A stretch of DNA of 46,844 bases, taken from JBCAWW01 sp039024315. GTDB lineage: Bacteria > Bacteroidota > Bacteroidia > J057. Shown one piece after another: positions 9,452 through 17,305 of this stretch. The stretch is taken from positions 1-46,844 of the forward strand of contig JBCCQN010000039.1 in NCBI GenBank assembly GCA_039024315.1, in the 5' to 3' direction. The notes beneath the pieces were generated by a model, which was not told where the DNA came from, ran no database searches, and saw only the letters and a program-made list of their open reading frames with translations. The first letter of the stretch is position 1. Each line of letters starts with the position of its first letter. The translations under genes were made by a program, and so were the position numbers.

Positions 9452-9664
9452 ATGGAAATAGATGCAGATTTTCACTATGCCGAGGAAGAATACTTCTTTA
9501 TCTGCCCTTATTGCTGGCAGCAAATCTCCATGCTACTCGATCCCAGTGTGCGCCAACAAACTTATATCGAGGATTGTGAAGTCTGCTGCAATCCTATCGA
9601 AATCAGCTACACCATACAAGAAGGACAAGTAGTCCAATTTGAAGCCTTAAATATCGAACAATGA
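9452..9664 (+). CDS. CPXCG-motif cysteine-rich zinc-ribbon-like protein
   Basis: A 70-residue protein with 'CPYC' near residues 18-21 and 'CEVCCNPI' near 42-49. This is the arrangement of the small CPXCG-motif cysteine-rich family, expected to bind zinc through two cysteine pairs. Here the glycine of CPxCG is replaced by tryptophan (CPYCW), a small departure from the family name motif. There is no signal peptide, so it should be cytoplasmic. The function of the family is unknown. Its stop codon overlaps the start of the next gene in an ATGA (9661-9664), implying translational coupling. The 78-nt gap to the divergent TonB receptor must hold promoters for both directions. Confidence 0.85.
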   Translation: MEIDADFHYAEEEYFFICPYCWQQISMLLDPSVRQQTYIEDCEVCCNPIEISYTIQEGQVVQFEALNIEQ

Positions 9665-10263
9665 ATAGCCGTCGTTTTTCTCTTTTGATGGTATTATTAC
9701 TAGTACCTATTTGCATACTTTGGGCCCAAGACCAGACCCTACTCGAGCTCAACACCAATCGCCTCCAACTCAACAAAACCAATATGTACGTGCTCGGAGC
9801 CTGGGCCGTTGGCAATATTGCAGTGAGTGGTGTTCTGCGGAGCAGAACGACCGGTTCTACGCGCTACTTCCACGAGATGAACGTATTTTGGAACGTGGTA
9901 AATCTTGGTCTTGCAGCTGGTGGCCTCTATGGCACTTACACCACCGATCCTGCTATGCTGAGTCTCTGGGAGAGCTACCAAGCCCAACAAAAGCTAGAAA
10001 AGATCTTACTCTTCAACCTCGCCTTAAACTTTAGCTATATGACCGCTGGCGGCTTTCTGATTGAACGCGCCAAAAACACCAGCAATCGCCCCGAAAGGCT
10101 AAAAGGTTACGGACAGTCTCTCCTCCTGCAAGGTGGATTTTTACTCCTCTTCGATACTGCTCAATATCTATTACATCACAATCAAGCACAGCCCAAATTG
10201 GAGCACCTATTGAGTCATGTGCAAGTAGGCCCCCAAGGAATTGGTTTGCATTGGGTGTTTTGA
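9661..10263 (+). CDS. Small membrane protein of unknown function (possibly DUF6992-like)
   Basis: A 200-residue protein with an N-terminal signal peptide or anchor ('FSLLMVLLLVPICILWA') followed by about four hydrophobic helices: near 43-60 ('YVLGAWAVGNIAVSG'), 75-95 ('FWNVVNLGLAAGGLYG'), 117-135 and 155-172. The conserved-looking core 'GSTRYFHEMNVFWNVVNLG' recalls an uncharacterised Bacteroidota membrane family that I believe is DUF6992, but I cannot verify that. It starts inside the stop codon of the CPXCG gene (ATGA), so the two are coupled and may act together. Codons 58-63 contain a perfect GTTCTGC-GGA-GCAGAAC hairpin (9832-9848). No enzymatic motif is seen. Confidence 0.65.
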   Translation: MNSRRFSLLMVLLLVPICILWAQDQTLLELNTNRLQLNKTNMYVLGAWAVGNIAVSGVLRSRTTGSTRYFHEMNVFWNVVNLGLAAGGLYGTYTTDPAMLSLWESYQAQQKLEKILLFNLALNFSYMTAGGFLIERAKNTSNRPERLKGYGQSLLLQGGFLLLFDTAQYLLHHNQAQPKLEHLLSHVQVGPQGIGLHWVF

Positions 10264-10267
10264 TATA

Positions 10268-10287
10268 TTTCATCTGAACAGATGAAA
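10268..10287. promoter_or_regulatory. 20-bp near-perfect palindrome upstream of the oxygenase gene
   Basis: TTTCATCTG (10268-10276) and CAGATGAAA (10279-10287) are perfect inverted repeats separated by AA. The palindrome sits between the stop of the membrane-protein gene (10261-10263) and the ATG of the oxygenase gene (10298). The size and symmetry suit a dimeric repressor operator; as RNA it could instead be a hairpin. There is no T tract after it, which argues against a terminator. Confidence 0.45.
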
Positions 10288-10297
10288 AGATAATACT

Positions 10298-11266
10298 ATG
10301 AGCACATTCACAAGTATACCAACGGTAGATCTCAACGATTATCGTAATGGCAGCCCTGAGCAAAAAGCTGCCTTTGTCAAAAAGCTAGGCGATTCCTTTT
10401 CTAATATTGGCTTTGCCATCGTAGCCAATCACGGGGTCACGGACCAACTGATCCAAAATGCTTATGGCGCCTTTCAGGACTTTTTTGCCATGGATGATGA
10501 GACCAAGCGGCAATATGAAGACCCAGCCATTGCCGGCCAGCGCGGATATGTCTCCAAAGGTAAAGAGCACGCCAAGGGCCATAATGTCGGCGATCTCAAA
10601 GAGTTTTATCATATCGGTCAGATTGTAGAAGATGGCGATGCGATCAAATCTGAGTATCCAGACAATATTTTTCCAGATGATAAGGTTCCCGGTATGCGCG
10701 AATATGGGGTAAATCTCTATCAGTCTCTGGAAGGTAGCGGCCGTTATTTGCTGCGCGCTATTGCAGAGTACTTGGATCTCGATGTCAACTATTTTGACGA
10801 TAAGATCCACAACGGCAATAGCATCCTACGTCCCATCCACTACTTCCCCATCCCCAATCCGAGCGAAATTCCGGATGGAGCTGTACGTGCGGCAGAACAT
10901 GAGGATATCAACCTGATTACCCTCTTAATTGGGGCGAGTGCTGATGGACTGCAAGTGCTCAATAAGGAAGGAAATTGGATCGACGCCAAGCCTGAACCCA
11001 ACCAGATCGTCATCAATGTGGGAGACATGCTACAGCGCCTGACCAATAACCGTCTCAAGTCTACCACTCACCGCGTGATCAATCCGCCACGGGAGTTGAT
11101 GCATCTACCGCGTTATTCCGTACCATTCTTTTTGCATCCGCGTTCTGATATGGACCTCACCTCACTGGAAAGCTGTATAGACGATGAGCATCCTAAGGCT
11201 TATAGCGATATGACCGCTGGGGAGTACCTCAACGAGCGACTTCGAGAAATCGGCCTTAAAAAGTAG
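10298..11266 (+). CDS. Isopenicillin-N-synthase-like 2-oxoglutarate/Fe(II)-type dioxygenase
   Basis: A 322-residue soluble enzyme with both family domains: an N-terminal DIOX_N region (about 5-120, 'IPTVDLNDY', 'GFAIVANHGV') and the double-stranded beta-helix core. The iron ligands are H201 and D203 ('AAEHEDINLITLL') and H258 ('STTHRV'); the Arg-x-Ser that usually binds 2-oxoglutarate is R272/S274 ('LPRYSVPFF'). All key residues are present, so it should be active. Bacterial relatives hydroxylate or oxidise small molecules; the substrate cannot be told from sequence, and no biosynthetic cluster surrounds it. It is preceded by a 20-bp palindrome and followed by a strong intrinsic terminator, so it is probably transcribed as a single gene. 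Confidence 0.88.
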   Translation: MSTFTSIPTVDLNDYRNGSPEQKAAFVKKLGDSFSNIGFAIVANHGVTDQLIQNAYGAFQDFFAMDDETKRQYEDPAIAGQRGYVSKGKEHAKGHNVGDLKEFYHIGQIVEDGDAIKSEYPDNIFPDDKVPGMREYGVNLYQSLEGSGRYLLRAIAEYLDLDVNYFDDKIHNGNSILRPIHYFPIPNPSEIPDGAVRAAEHEDINLITLLIGASADGLQVLNKEGNWIDAKPEPNQIVINVGDMLQRLTNNRLKSTTHRVINPPRELMHLPRYSVPFFLHPRSDMDLTSLESCIDDEHPKAYSDMTAGEYLNERLREIGLKK

Positions 11267-11285
11267 CCTGCTTTTTTGTTTTTTC

Positions 11286-11328
11286 ACCGCTTCGCGGAAC
11301 GAGGGGATCGTTCCGCGAAGCGGTTTTT
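11286..11328 (+). terminator. Strong rho-independent terminator after the oxygenase gene
   Basis: A perfect 17-bp stem, ACCGCTTCGCGGAACGA (11286-11302) paired with TCGTTCCGCGAAGCGGT (11308-11324), with a 5-nt GGGGA loop and a run of T (11324-11328). It begins 20 nt after the stop codon. The stem contains the core GCGGAACG that recurs through the window as a short dispersed motif. Confidence 0.9.
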
Positions 11329-11450
11329 CTTAACCCAAACTCTGTTAATCCACCTCTAAGCTGCCTCCTTTCAAAAAGCCTTTTTTTAAAAGAAAAAAGG
11401 TCAAAAAACCACTAGAAGAGCCATTTTCCTACAATCAGAAAGTCAGTCTA

Positions 11451-11479
11451 GGCTAGTCAAAAAATCATTTTTGCTAGCC
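11451..11479. promoter_or_regulatory. Hairpin in the leader of the DUF2339 gene
   Basis: GGCTAG (11451-11456) pairs with CTAGCC (11474-11479), and after one bulged T, CAAAAA (11458-11463) pairs with TTTTTG (11468-11473) around an ATCA loop. It lies 41 nt before the ATG at 11520, in a 253-nt gap that otherwise holds only the oxygenase terminator and A/T-rich sequence. Confidence 0.4.
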
Positions 11480-11489
11480 GAGTATCTCC

Positions 11490-11517
11490 TAGTGTCGTAG
11501 CCACTACAAATACACTA
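11490..11517 (+). promoter_or_regulatory. Hairpin covering the ribosome-binding region of the DUF2339 gene
   Basis: TAGTGT (11490-11495) pairs with ACACTA (11512-11517) and GTAG (11497-11500) with CTAC (11504-11507). The structure ends 2 nt before the start codon, so as RNA it would cover the initiation region. No Shine-Dalgarno sequence is visible there. Confidence 0.35.
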
Positions 11518-11519
11518 CG

Positions 11520-14507
11520 ATGACTTCAACCTATTCACATCTAGGAGATGAACTCAAACAGATACGCGAAAACCTTCGCCAACTGGAATCGAGTTATCAA
11601 ACAGAATGCCTTGAACTCAGGCGACGCCTCAACCAATGGGAACATCAATGGCGAGAGGCCAAACCTGCGACGGAACCTGTCAAAGAAGCGCCCCCCCAAG
11701 AGGAGGTGCCCAAAATGGTACTTAAGCCCGCCAAAATTCAGGCCACTACTGCTAGTATAGCCAAAGCAGTAGTGCCACCGGCCCAGCCTAAGCCAAAAGC
11801 ACAAAAGACAAGTCTTCCGCCTCCCCCCAAAGAACCTAAACCCTTACCGCCGGCCCTTCAAATGCTACTTCATCCTTTCAATCAAGGGATAGAATACCTA
11901 AAAGGCATTTATCAGCATTATCGCGAAGAAGGTAAGCTACCGGTATTTTTCATGACTTTAGGAGGGATTCTAGCCCTGCTTTTTGGCTTTGGTTACCTCA
12001 TGCAAATGGGGATCAGTATTATGCTGGATCACCTCAGCGAACGTACCTTCTTAATCCTAAAACTGAGTGTAAGTTTTCTCGCCTCCACGGGTATCATCCT
12101 CTGGGGCAAAAGACTAATTGCGAAAGCGGAGCACTATCGAGATTTCGGGGCAGCTATGCTAGGACTAGGCATCGCTATCAACTATCTCCTGCTTTACTTT
12201 ATTGGTGACAATGTACTCTTTCCGACGCTCCAGCGACCCATCATCGGCTGGACCTTAGCCCTTGCCAATTCAGCCGTAGGCGTCTGGTTAGGTCTTAAGC
12301 AAGAAGCCCGTATTGTGGCGGTGATTAGCCTATTAGGAGGTGCTTTTGTGCCATTTTACCTACATAGTACCTCTTTTTCGATTTTCTACTTAGGTTATCT
12401 TTGGGTCTTGAGCTTTACGGCGATTTGGCTCAGTCAAAAGATCAAATGGCAACCCTTACAGATTGGCGCCTTTCTAGTCTTTGCCTTCTTAGTGGAATGG
12501 ATATGGTTTCAGCATCCTGAGCGCTTCAATCTATTGGCTTTGAGCATTGGTTTACACGCTTTTGTCTATCTCTTTGTTAGTGCGGCCATAAGAGAGGGCA
12601 AGCAGTGGCGAGAGCAATTTGATATCCATCACCTCTTTTTGCTAGCGGCCAGTATCAGTTTGGGAATATTAAATCTCTTCTTGCTTTACCAAGCCAATGA
12701 TGCTCTGGAGTTATTGGGCTGGGTATTTATAGGCAATGCAGCTGTTATTAGCCTCGGATTGGCCCTGAGATATCACAAACTATCTCCCCATCTACGATGG
12801 ATTGCCTTCTTACTCATCGGAGGATTAGTCGGGATTGCCATCCCGAGCATTTTTGACCAAAGTTGGATGGGACTGGCTTGGGCTTTTGAGGGCATGCTCC
12901 TTGTGCTCATGGGCCATCGTTTTGCGCATGAACGCCTCAGGGTAGAAGGTTTGCTAGTATTGACCATCGCCCTGCTGAAAATGCTCTATTTCCTACCCCC
13001 TCTGTTCAACTATTGGGGCGTGCAGCTTTGGAATGTCGGTTTTATTCAATGGCTCTGTTTAGGGATTAGTATCCTAGGTTTGTGGGGAATCTACCGCAGA
13101 TATACCGCTAAGTCTGAGTGGGAGCAATGGCTCAGCAAACACCTTACCGACGGACTGAGCTTATGGTTAGCGTTGACGTTGATGCTCCTCAGTACTTGGT
13201 TTTTAGGTATCTGGGGATGGCTTTTTGCGGGAATCGCGACGATTGGTCTCCTACAAATCGGCAATCGTTTGCAATTGCCATTTAGCGAGGCGGCAGGCTT
13301 TGCCTTCATGCTTTTTCTTTTAATACCCTATGGTATCTCTGCCTCCCTTACAGACAGCCTTGCTTTCCACAATCAATTACTACCGGCCAAGTTGAGCATT
13401 GCGCTACTAGCTTTGATAGCCTTCTCCTTGCAAAGCATTTATGAAAAAAGCCTTAAAGAAAACCGCTTTTGGCCTTTGGTTAGAGGCTTAAGGGAAGTGG
13501 TTTGGTTGATTTTGCCTGCGGTATGGCTCAAGCCAATTATTAGGCTTTACCCAGAACATTTGGCACCCGCATTATTGATCTCCATGATCGGAGCATTGGC
13601 CCTGCAGACCTATCTCAAAAGTAAGGAAAGATTATTTGTGGATATGCTTTTGTATGCTTCTAGTTTTGTGTACTTAGCGGGCATCGTCATTGCTGTCTTA
13701 GCTCCCTTTGAAGAAATCATCTACGCAGAGCAGCTTTCTACTTTACCTGCTTATTACTACAGCTACATCCCAATCTTAGCCTTTATCGCCCAAGGTCTCT
13801 ACCGCCGCATCTTCCAACGAAAAGCAGCCAAAGAATGGTGGGAAGTAGCCTTTTTGTGGTCAGGCTTATTGATCTTTCATGGGATTGTGCACACTTTCGA
13901 ATTTAGGGGTCTGGCTTTTGCGCTGGTATTGGTCGGCTTGTATTACAAATTAGTGGTGCCTTTTGCCTTGCAAAAATTCGGCGAGCCGGATCCTCAAACC
14001 TTCTTGCGCGTCCCCGCTATTCTTTTGATCGTCCTTGGCTTCTTTTCTTTTGCGGTGGTAGTAGTATTGGGTGGACAAAGAATCGGACTGGGCATGTTGG
14101 TTCTAGTCATTTTCATGGCTTGGGTGACTTATCGTTCTGCGAAGCAGGAAAAAAAATTAGCCTTTCCCAATGTAGCTTTCAGCCCTTGGTTGTTTCACTT
14201 ACTGCTCCCTATGTTTTATCTCCCCTTCCAAGCTAGTTTGATCGGAACTACCGAGAATATTGGGGGTCCTGCCGCTACAGCCTTGATCGTCATCCATGCA
14301 GTGGTGTTACTCTTTAGCAGCCGTCGCTTTGAAAAGACTGCTTTTGTTCGCTTTTCGATGGTCTTATTTGTCATCGGCTTTGGTAAACTGGTGTTCTATG
14401 ACTTTAGCCATTTCAGTATCCTAAATAAGGTCCTTGTTTCTATGGGTATTGGCGCGATAATGCTGCTGGGATCAAGATTATTTTTGCGGCTGCGATCAAC
14501 AGAATGA
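11520..14507 (+). CDS. Large polytopic DUF2339 membrane protein
   Basis: A 995-residue protein. The first 45 residues are a probable coiled coil ('ELKQIRENLRQLESSYQTE'), followed by a Pro/Lys/Ala-rich linker to about residue 120, then 20 or more closely spaced hydrophobic helices to the C-terminus. This arrangement of a cytoplasmic coiled coil, low-complexity linker and very many helices matches the DUF2339 family of bacterial inner-membrane proteins, whose function is not known. No nucleotide-binding or catalytic motif is visible. The short first helix block 'FFMTLGGILALLFGFGYLM' resembles the family's conserved start of the membrane region. The stop is only 18 nt before the TruC-like gene, suggesting co-transcription. 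Confidence 0.82.
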   Translation: MTSTYSHLGDELKQIRENLRQLESSYQTECLELRRRLNQWEHQWREAKPATEPVKEAPPQEEVPKMVLKPAKIQATTASIAKAVVPPAQPKPKAQKTSLPPPPKEPKPLPPALQMLLHPFNQGIEYLKGIYQHYREEGKLPVFFMTLGGILALLFGFGYLMQMGISIMLDHLSERTFLILKLSVSFLASTGIILWGKRLIAKAEHYRDFGAAMLGLGIAINYLLLYFIGDNVLFPTLQRPIIGWTLALANSAVGVWLGLKQEARIVAVISLLGGAFVPFYLHSTSFSIFYLGYLWVLSFTAIWLSQKIKWQPLQIGAFLVFAFLVEWIWFQHPERFNLLALSIGLHAFVYLFVSAAIREGKQWREQFDIHHLFLLAASISLGILNLFLLYQANDALELLGWVFIGNAAVISLGLALRYHKLSPHLRWIAFLLIGGLVGIAIPSIFDQSWMGLAWAFEGMLLVLMGHRFAHERLRVEGLLVLTIALLKMLYFLPPLFNYWGVQLWNVGFIQWLCLGISILGLWGIYRRYTAKSEWEQWLSKHLTDGLSLWLALTLMLLSTWFLGIWGWLFAGIATIGLLQIGNRLQLPFSEAAGFAFMLFLLIPYGISASLTDSLAFHNQLLPAKLSIALLALIAFSLQSIYEKSLKENRFWPLVRGLREVVWLILPAVWLKPIIRLYPEHLAPALLISMIGALALQTYLKSKERLFVDMLLYASSFVYLAGIVIAVLAPFEEIIYAEQLSTLPAYYYSYIPILAFIAQGLYRRIFQRKAAKEWWEVAFLWSGLLIFHGIVHTFEFRGLAFALVLVGLYYKLVVPFALQKFGEPDPQTFLRVPAILLIVLGFFSFAVVVVLGGQRIGLGMLVLVIFMAWVTYRSAKQEKKLAFPNVAFSPWLFHLLLPMFYLPFQASLIGTTENIGGPAATALIVIHAVVLLFSSRRFEKTAFVRFSMVLFVIGFGKLVFYDFSHFSILNKVLVSMGIGAIMLLGSRLFLRLRSTE

Positions 14508-14525
14508 TTTGCGTAGCTTTGCCCT

Positions 14526-15218
14526 ATGTTTGCTCCTTTTACGGTCCTTTATGAAGATGAGCGGCTCATCGCCATCAATAAGCCTAGTGGGATTTTGGTG
14601 CATCGAACTCGGATCAGCGAAGACAAGATCTTTGTCCTGCAACTACTGAGAGATCAAATTGGGCAAAAAGTATTTCCAGTCCATCGCTTGGATCGAGCTA
14701 CTTCGGGCATTCTGTTGTTTGCCAAAGACAGTGAGACTGCCAGTTGGCTAGGTAGGCAATTTCAAGACCAGCAGCTGGACAAGACCTATTTGGCGGTGGT
14801 GAGAGGTTATTTACCCCTGCGGGGAACGATTGATTATGCTTTGACTAATCGTTCTCCGCAGGAGCCTCAAAAAGCCATCACTCACTACCAACGACTCCAA
14901 CAATGTGAACTGCCAGTAGCTATCGGACGTTACGATACAGCGAGGTATAGTCTGATTCAAGCCAAGCCAGAAACGGGCCGTTTCCATCAAATTCGTCGCC
15001 ATTTTTCGCATCTTCGCCATCCCATCATTGGCGACAAAAAGCATGGCGATGTTAAGCACAACAATTATTGGCGAGATCATTGGGAGATTGCCAGATTACT
15101 CTTACATGCCCAGAGTCTTTCTTTTTTTCACCCCGGCGGGGAACGCTTATCTTTAGAGGCCCCAATACCAGCAGATTTTCGAAAGGCATTGGTACATTTA
15201 GGTTGGGAAACAGCTTAA
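14526..15218 (+). CDS. truC: RluA-family pseudouridine synthase, TruC-like
   Basis: A 230-residue enzyme that isomerises uridine in RNA. The catalytic block 'PVHRLDRATSGILLFAK' places the nucleophilic aspartate at D56. 'INKPSGILVHRT' and 'ETGRFHQIRRHFSHLRHPIIGD' are the other two conserved RluA motifs. Length, lack of an S4 domain and the 'RRHFSHLRHPIIGDKKHGD' block fit TruC, which modifies U65 of certain tRNAs; I am sure of the family, less sure of the tRNA position. The ATG is 5 nt after a TAGCTTTG (14514-14521) that resembles a Bacteroidota -7 box, but no TTG sits at the right distance. An imperfect inverted repeat lies within the gene at 14816-14862. Confidence 0.85.
   Translation: MFAPFTVLYEDERLIAINKPSGILVHRTRISEDKIFVLQLLRDQIGQKVFPVHRLDRATSGILLFAKDSETASWLGRQFQDQQLDKTYLAVVRGYLPLRGTIDYALTNRSPQEPQKAITHYQRLQQCELPVAIGRYDTARYSLIQAKPETGRFHQIRRHFSHLRHPIIGDKKHGDVKHNNYWRDHWEIARLLLHAQSLSFFHPGGERLSLEAPIPADFRKALVHLGWETA
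14816..14862. repeat. Inverted pair of the short GCGGRGAACG motif inside truC
   Basis: Arm one, CCTGCGGGGAACGATT (14816-14831), and arm two, AATCGTTCTCCGCAGG (14847-14862), match as inverted repeats with one mismatch in 16 and a 15-nt loop. It encodes ordinary TruC sequence around 'LPLRGTIDYALTNRSPQEP', so it is not an obvious insertion. Each arm is also a copy of the dispersed motif. Confidence 0.75.
15140..15156 (+). repeat. Copy of the dispersed short motif inside truC, identical over 17 bp to one before eda
   Basis: GGAACGCTTATCTTTAG at 15140-15156 recurs exactly at 46697-46713. The upstream bases (CCGGCGG) also fit the motif consensus CCTGCGGRGAACGCTTATC. This copy is in the 3' part of truC, coding for 'GERLSLE'. 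Confidence 0.7.
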
Positions 15219-15294
15219 AAAGGCTTATTTTAATTTACTAGAAAACGCAAACGGCAAAACGCTCCTTTTTTAGTAAAACACAATAATTATAGCT

Positions 15295-15696
15295 ATGGAA
15301 TGGTACCTAAAGGCCTTAAAAAGCTACGCTGATTTCAGTGGTCGCGCCCGTCGCAAAGAGTATTGGATGTATATCCTCTTCCATCTCCTCATTTTATTAG
15401 CCTTGGCTTTTTCAAGTTCCTTGGCCGAAGGCGTCATGGGGATCAATGTTGGCGCAATGGTGATCATGATCTATGCTCTTGGCACGGTCATCCCCACATT
15501 GGCCGTGATGGTGAGGAGACTGCATGATACTAATCGCAGTGGATGGTGGTTTATGATTCGATTTGTGCCTTTAGTAGGTGATATCATCTTATTGATATTT
15601 CTGGTCTCAGAAGGTGATAACGGAGATAACAATTACGGACCAGACCCCAAAGCTGACTTTTCGGTTTTTGATCGTATCGATGAAATCGGAGAATAG
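15295..15696 (+). CDS. DUF805 small membrane protein
   Basis: A 133-residue inner-membrane protein with the signature of DUF805: an N-terminal 'WYLKALKSYADFSGRARRKEYWM' type block, about three or four helices, and 'MVRRLHDTNRSGWW' before the last helices. The family is widespread and of unknown function. The C-terminus ends with an acidic soluble tail containing 'GDNGDNNYGPDPK', also typical of the family. It stands alone, 76 nt after truC and convergent with the CotH gene. Confidence 0.9.
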   Translation: MEWYLKALKSYADFSGRARRKEYWMYILFHLLILLALAFSSSLAEGVMGINVGAMVIMIYALGTVIPTLAVMVRRLHDTNRSGWWFMIRFVPLVGDIILLIFLVSEGDNGDNNYGPDPKADFSVFDRIDEIGE

Positions 15697-15719
15697 AAAG
15701 ACTTTGAGTTTAAGCAATG

Positions 15720-15736
15720 TTGGGGTGAGACCCCAA
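15720..15736. terminator. Possible bidirectional hairpin between convergent genes
   Basis: TTGGGGT (15720-15726) and ACCCCAA (15730-15736) form a perfect 7-bp stem with a GAG loop, midway between the stops of the DUF805 gene (15696) and the CotH gene (15752). Position suits a shared terminator, but neither side has a clear T tract. Confidence 0.45.
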
Positions 15737-15751
15737 AGTTCACCTTTAATT

Positions 15752-17209
15752 TTACAGCTTTTTGATAGCATCATCCAAATACTGAAGTCGCTCATTAAGG
15801 GTTTCTTCTAAGTACATCATTGACTCCATACTTGGAACAGGTTTATCTAACTGGCTAATCATTGCCTCTCTTTCATAAAGCTTATTTCTCAGTAATATGG
15901 AGTGATTATCATGGTAATAGGTGATAATATTACTGAAAGTTAGCTGGTTAGCTCTTAGGTCCGCCCACCTCTTTTTCAATTTATCCTTAAAAGAAGGACT
16001 GATAAATAATCGGTTAGTTACTGGATGCTGAATAAAGTCATTTTGAACATCAAAGAGGCCACCATTTAAGCCTATACCTAGGGTAGCGTCATAATCCCAG
16101 GAAACAAAATAATATGGACTCGAGGGATTTTTACGAGCGATATAGACATTGTTACCCGCATTGTCATAGGCGTAAAGAAGATTGATCTGGATGAAGTAAT
16201 CAATGAGATTATCAGTATCTAATTTTTGCGGATAGATATTTTCAAAATCGGCCGGCAGGTTATCAATAAAAAACGCAATAAACTCTTTTAAATTCTGCCA
16301 ATCATATTTACCAATCTCTTGGGGATATTTCACTTCGTATCCGCCCCAATACAAATTGTTATTATCATATGGAGGTAGTGAAAACGCTATCACCGCGGCA
16401 TCCCACCCTTTTGCTTTATACAATTCTCCGCCATCTGATGGGGAAGTACATTTATCTAATTTCAATTGCTTACGATCTAAGCGTTCCCCTACATAATAGA
16501 GTCCTTTGTAAGCGCCATTGATAAACAACTCACAATATTCTCTTGCGGCTCCTAACACAATATCCTCTTTATCAGTATCATTTACTCGGCCATAGCTCAA
16601 CCACAATTCCATGGCACTCTTATCCCTGATCGACAAAGGTTCATTCCACATTCCATCCAACAACCAGTCATCATCATCGCGCATATTGAGCAGACTTACA
16701 TCTCTGTTATTGACCCCTTCAGTGTCTTCCCAAAACTCTAATCTGTAAGATTTTTTAGGAAAAGAAAGAGAGGTATTCCCTCTCAACTTAAGCCCTAGGT
16801 TACCTTTCAGGGTGATTAGCCCATTTTCAATTAAGGCGAATTGTGCAGACTCATAGGCCTCACTTATTTCTGTATTCTCTCTCGTCTGGATCTTTAAAAT
16901 GGGTAATTCTGTGCGATAAAAGCGATATGTGTTGTTTCTCCATTCTGATGTATAGGGATCCCCTAAGGCTATTTGATTCAAGGTGTCAGTTTCTATGACT
17001 ATCACTTCTTGATCTAAGGATAAAGAAGAAGTGGTCAAATCAATGTTTTGACCATTATAGAGCAAGATTTGCGCCTCCTCATCAATTCCAATTACCTCAT
17101 CCAAAAATGTATCAATCTTCTGCGAGGGAATTACCCTCTTTTGCTTACAAGAAAGTAACGACAGTAGTATGAGGAGACCAAAAAGTAAGAGATTTGAAAA
17201 AACTTTCAT
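15752..17209 (-). CDS. CotH-like kinase-fold lipoprotein
   Basis: A 485-residue protein with a lipoprotein signal: 'MKVFSNLLLFGLLILLSLLSC' ends in the lipobox LLSC. I took this ATG (17207-17209) instead of one five codons upstream, because the Lys follows the Met directly as in normal signals. The CotH block is clear: 'KLRGNTSLSFPKKSYRLEF', 'DDDDWLLDGMWNEPLSIRDK', 'YCELFINGAYKGLYYVGERLD', and a 'FVSWDYDATLGIGL' motif carrying the acidic metal-binding residues. CotH of Bacillus spores is an atypical protein kinase; secreted Bacteroidota members are uncharacterised and their targets unknown. It lies 96 nt downstream of the sulfatase on the same strand, so the two may form one transcript. Confidence 0.85.
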   Translation of the reverse strand: MKVFSNLLLFGLLILLSLLSCKQKRVIPSQKIDTFLDEVIGIDEEAQILLYNGQNIDLTTSSLSLDQEVIVIETDTLNQIALGDPYTSEWRNNTYRFYRTELPILKIQTRENTEISEAYESAQFALIENGLITLKGNLGLKLRGNTSLSFPKKSYRLEFWEDTEGVNNRDVSLLNMRDDDDWLLDGMWNEPLSIRDKSAMELWLSYGRVNDTDKEDIVLGAAREYCELFINGAYKGLYYVGERLDRKQLKLDKCTSPSDGGELYKAKGWDAAVIAFSLPPYDNNNLYWGGYEVKYPQEIGKYDWQNLKEFIAFFIDNLPADFENIYPQKLDTDNLIDYFIQINLLYAYDNAGNNVYIARKNPSSPYYFVSWDYDATLGIGLNGGLFDVQNDFIQHPVTNRLFISPSFKDKLKKRWADLRANQLTFSNIITYYHDNHSILLRNKLYEREAMISQLDKPVPSMESMMYLEETLNERLQYLDDAIKKL

Positions 17210-17305
17210 GCTGAACATTTGCATATATTACCGGATCAAGCTGAAATGGTTTACATATCATTAACTCTTCATTCATGGATTTTTATCAATCGCAGCTGTC
17301 CTTTG

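Noticed and set aside
8964..9461. Long plus-strand reading frame opposite the TonB receptor
   Set aside because: Composition is low-quality (Arg/Ser-rich, no domain) and it lies wholly on the antisense of a well-supported gene; a shadow frame.
14514..14521. TAGCTTTG box before truC as a leaderless promoter
   Set aside because: The nearest TTG is 27 nt upstream, too far for the consensus spacing; truC is probably read through from the DUF2339 gene.
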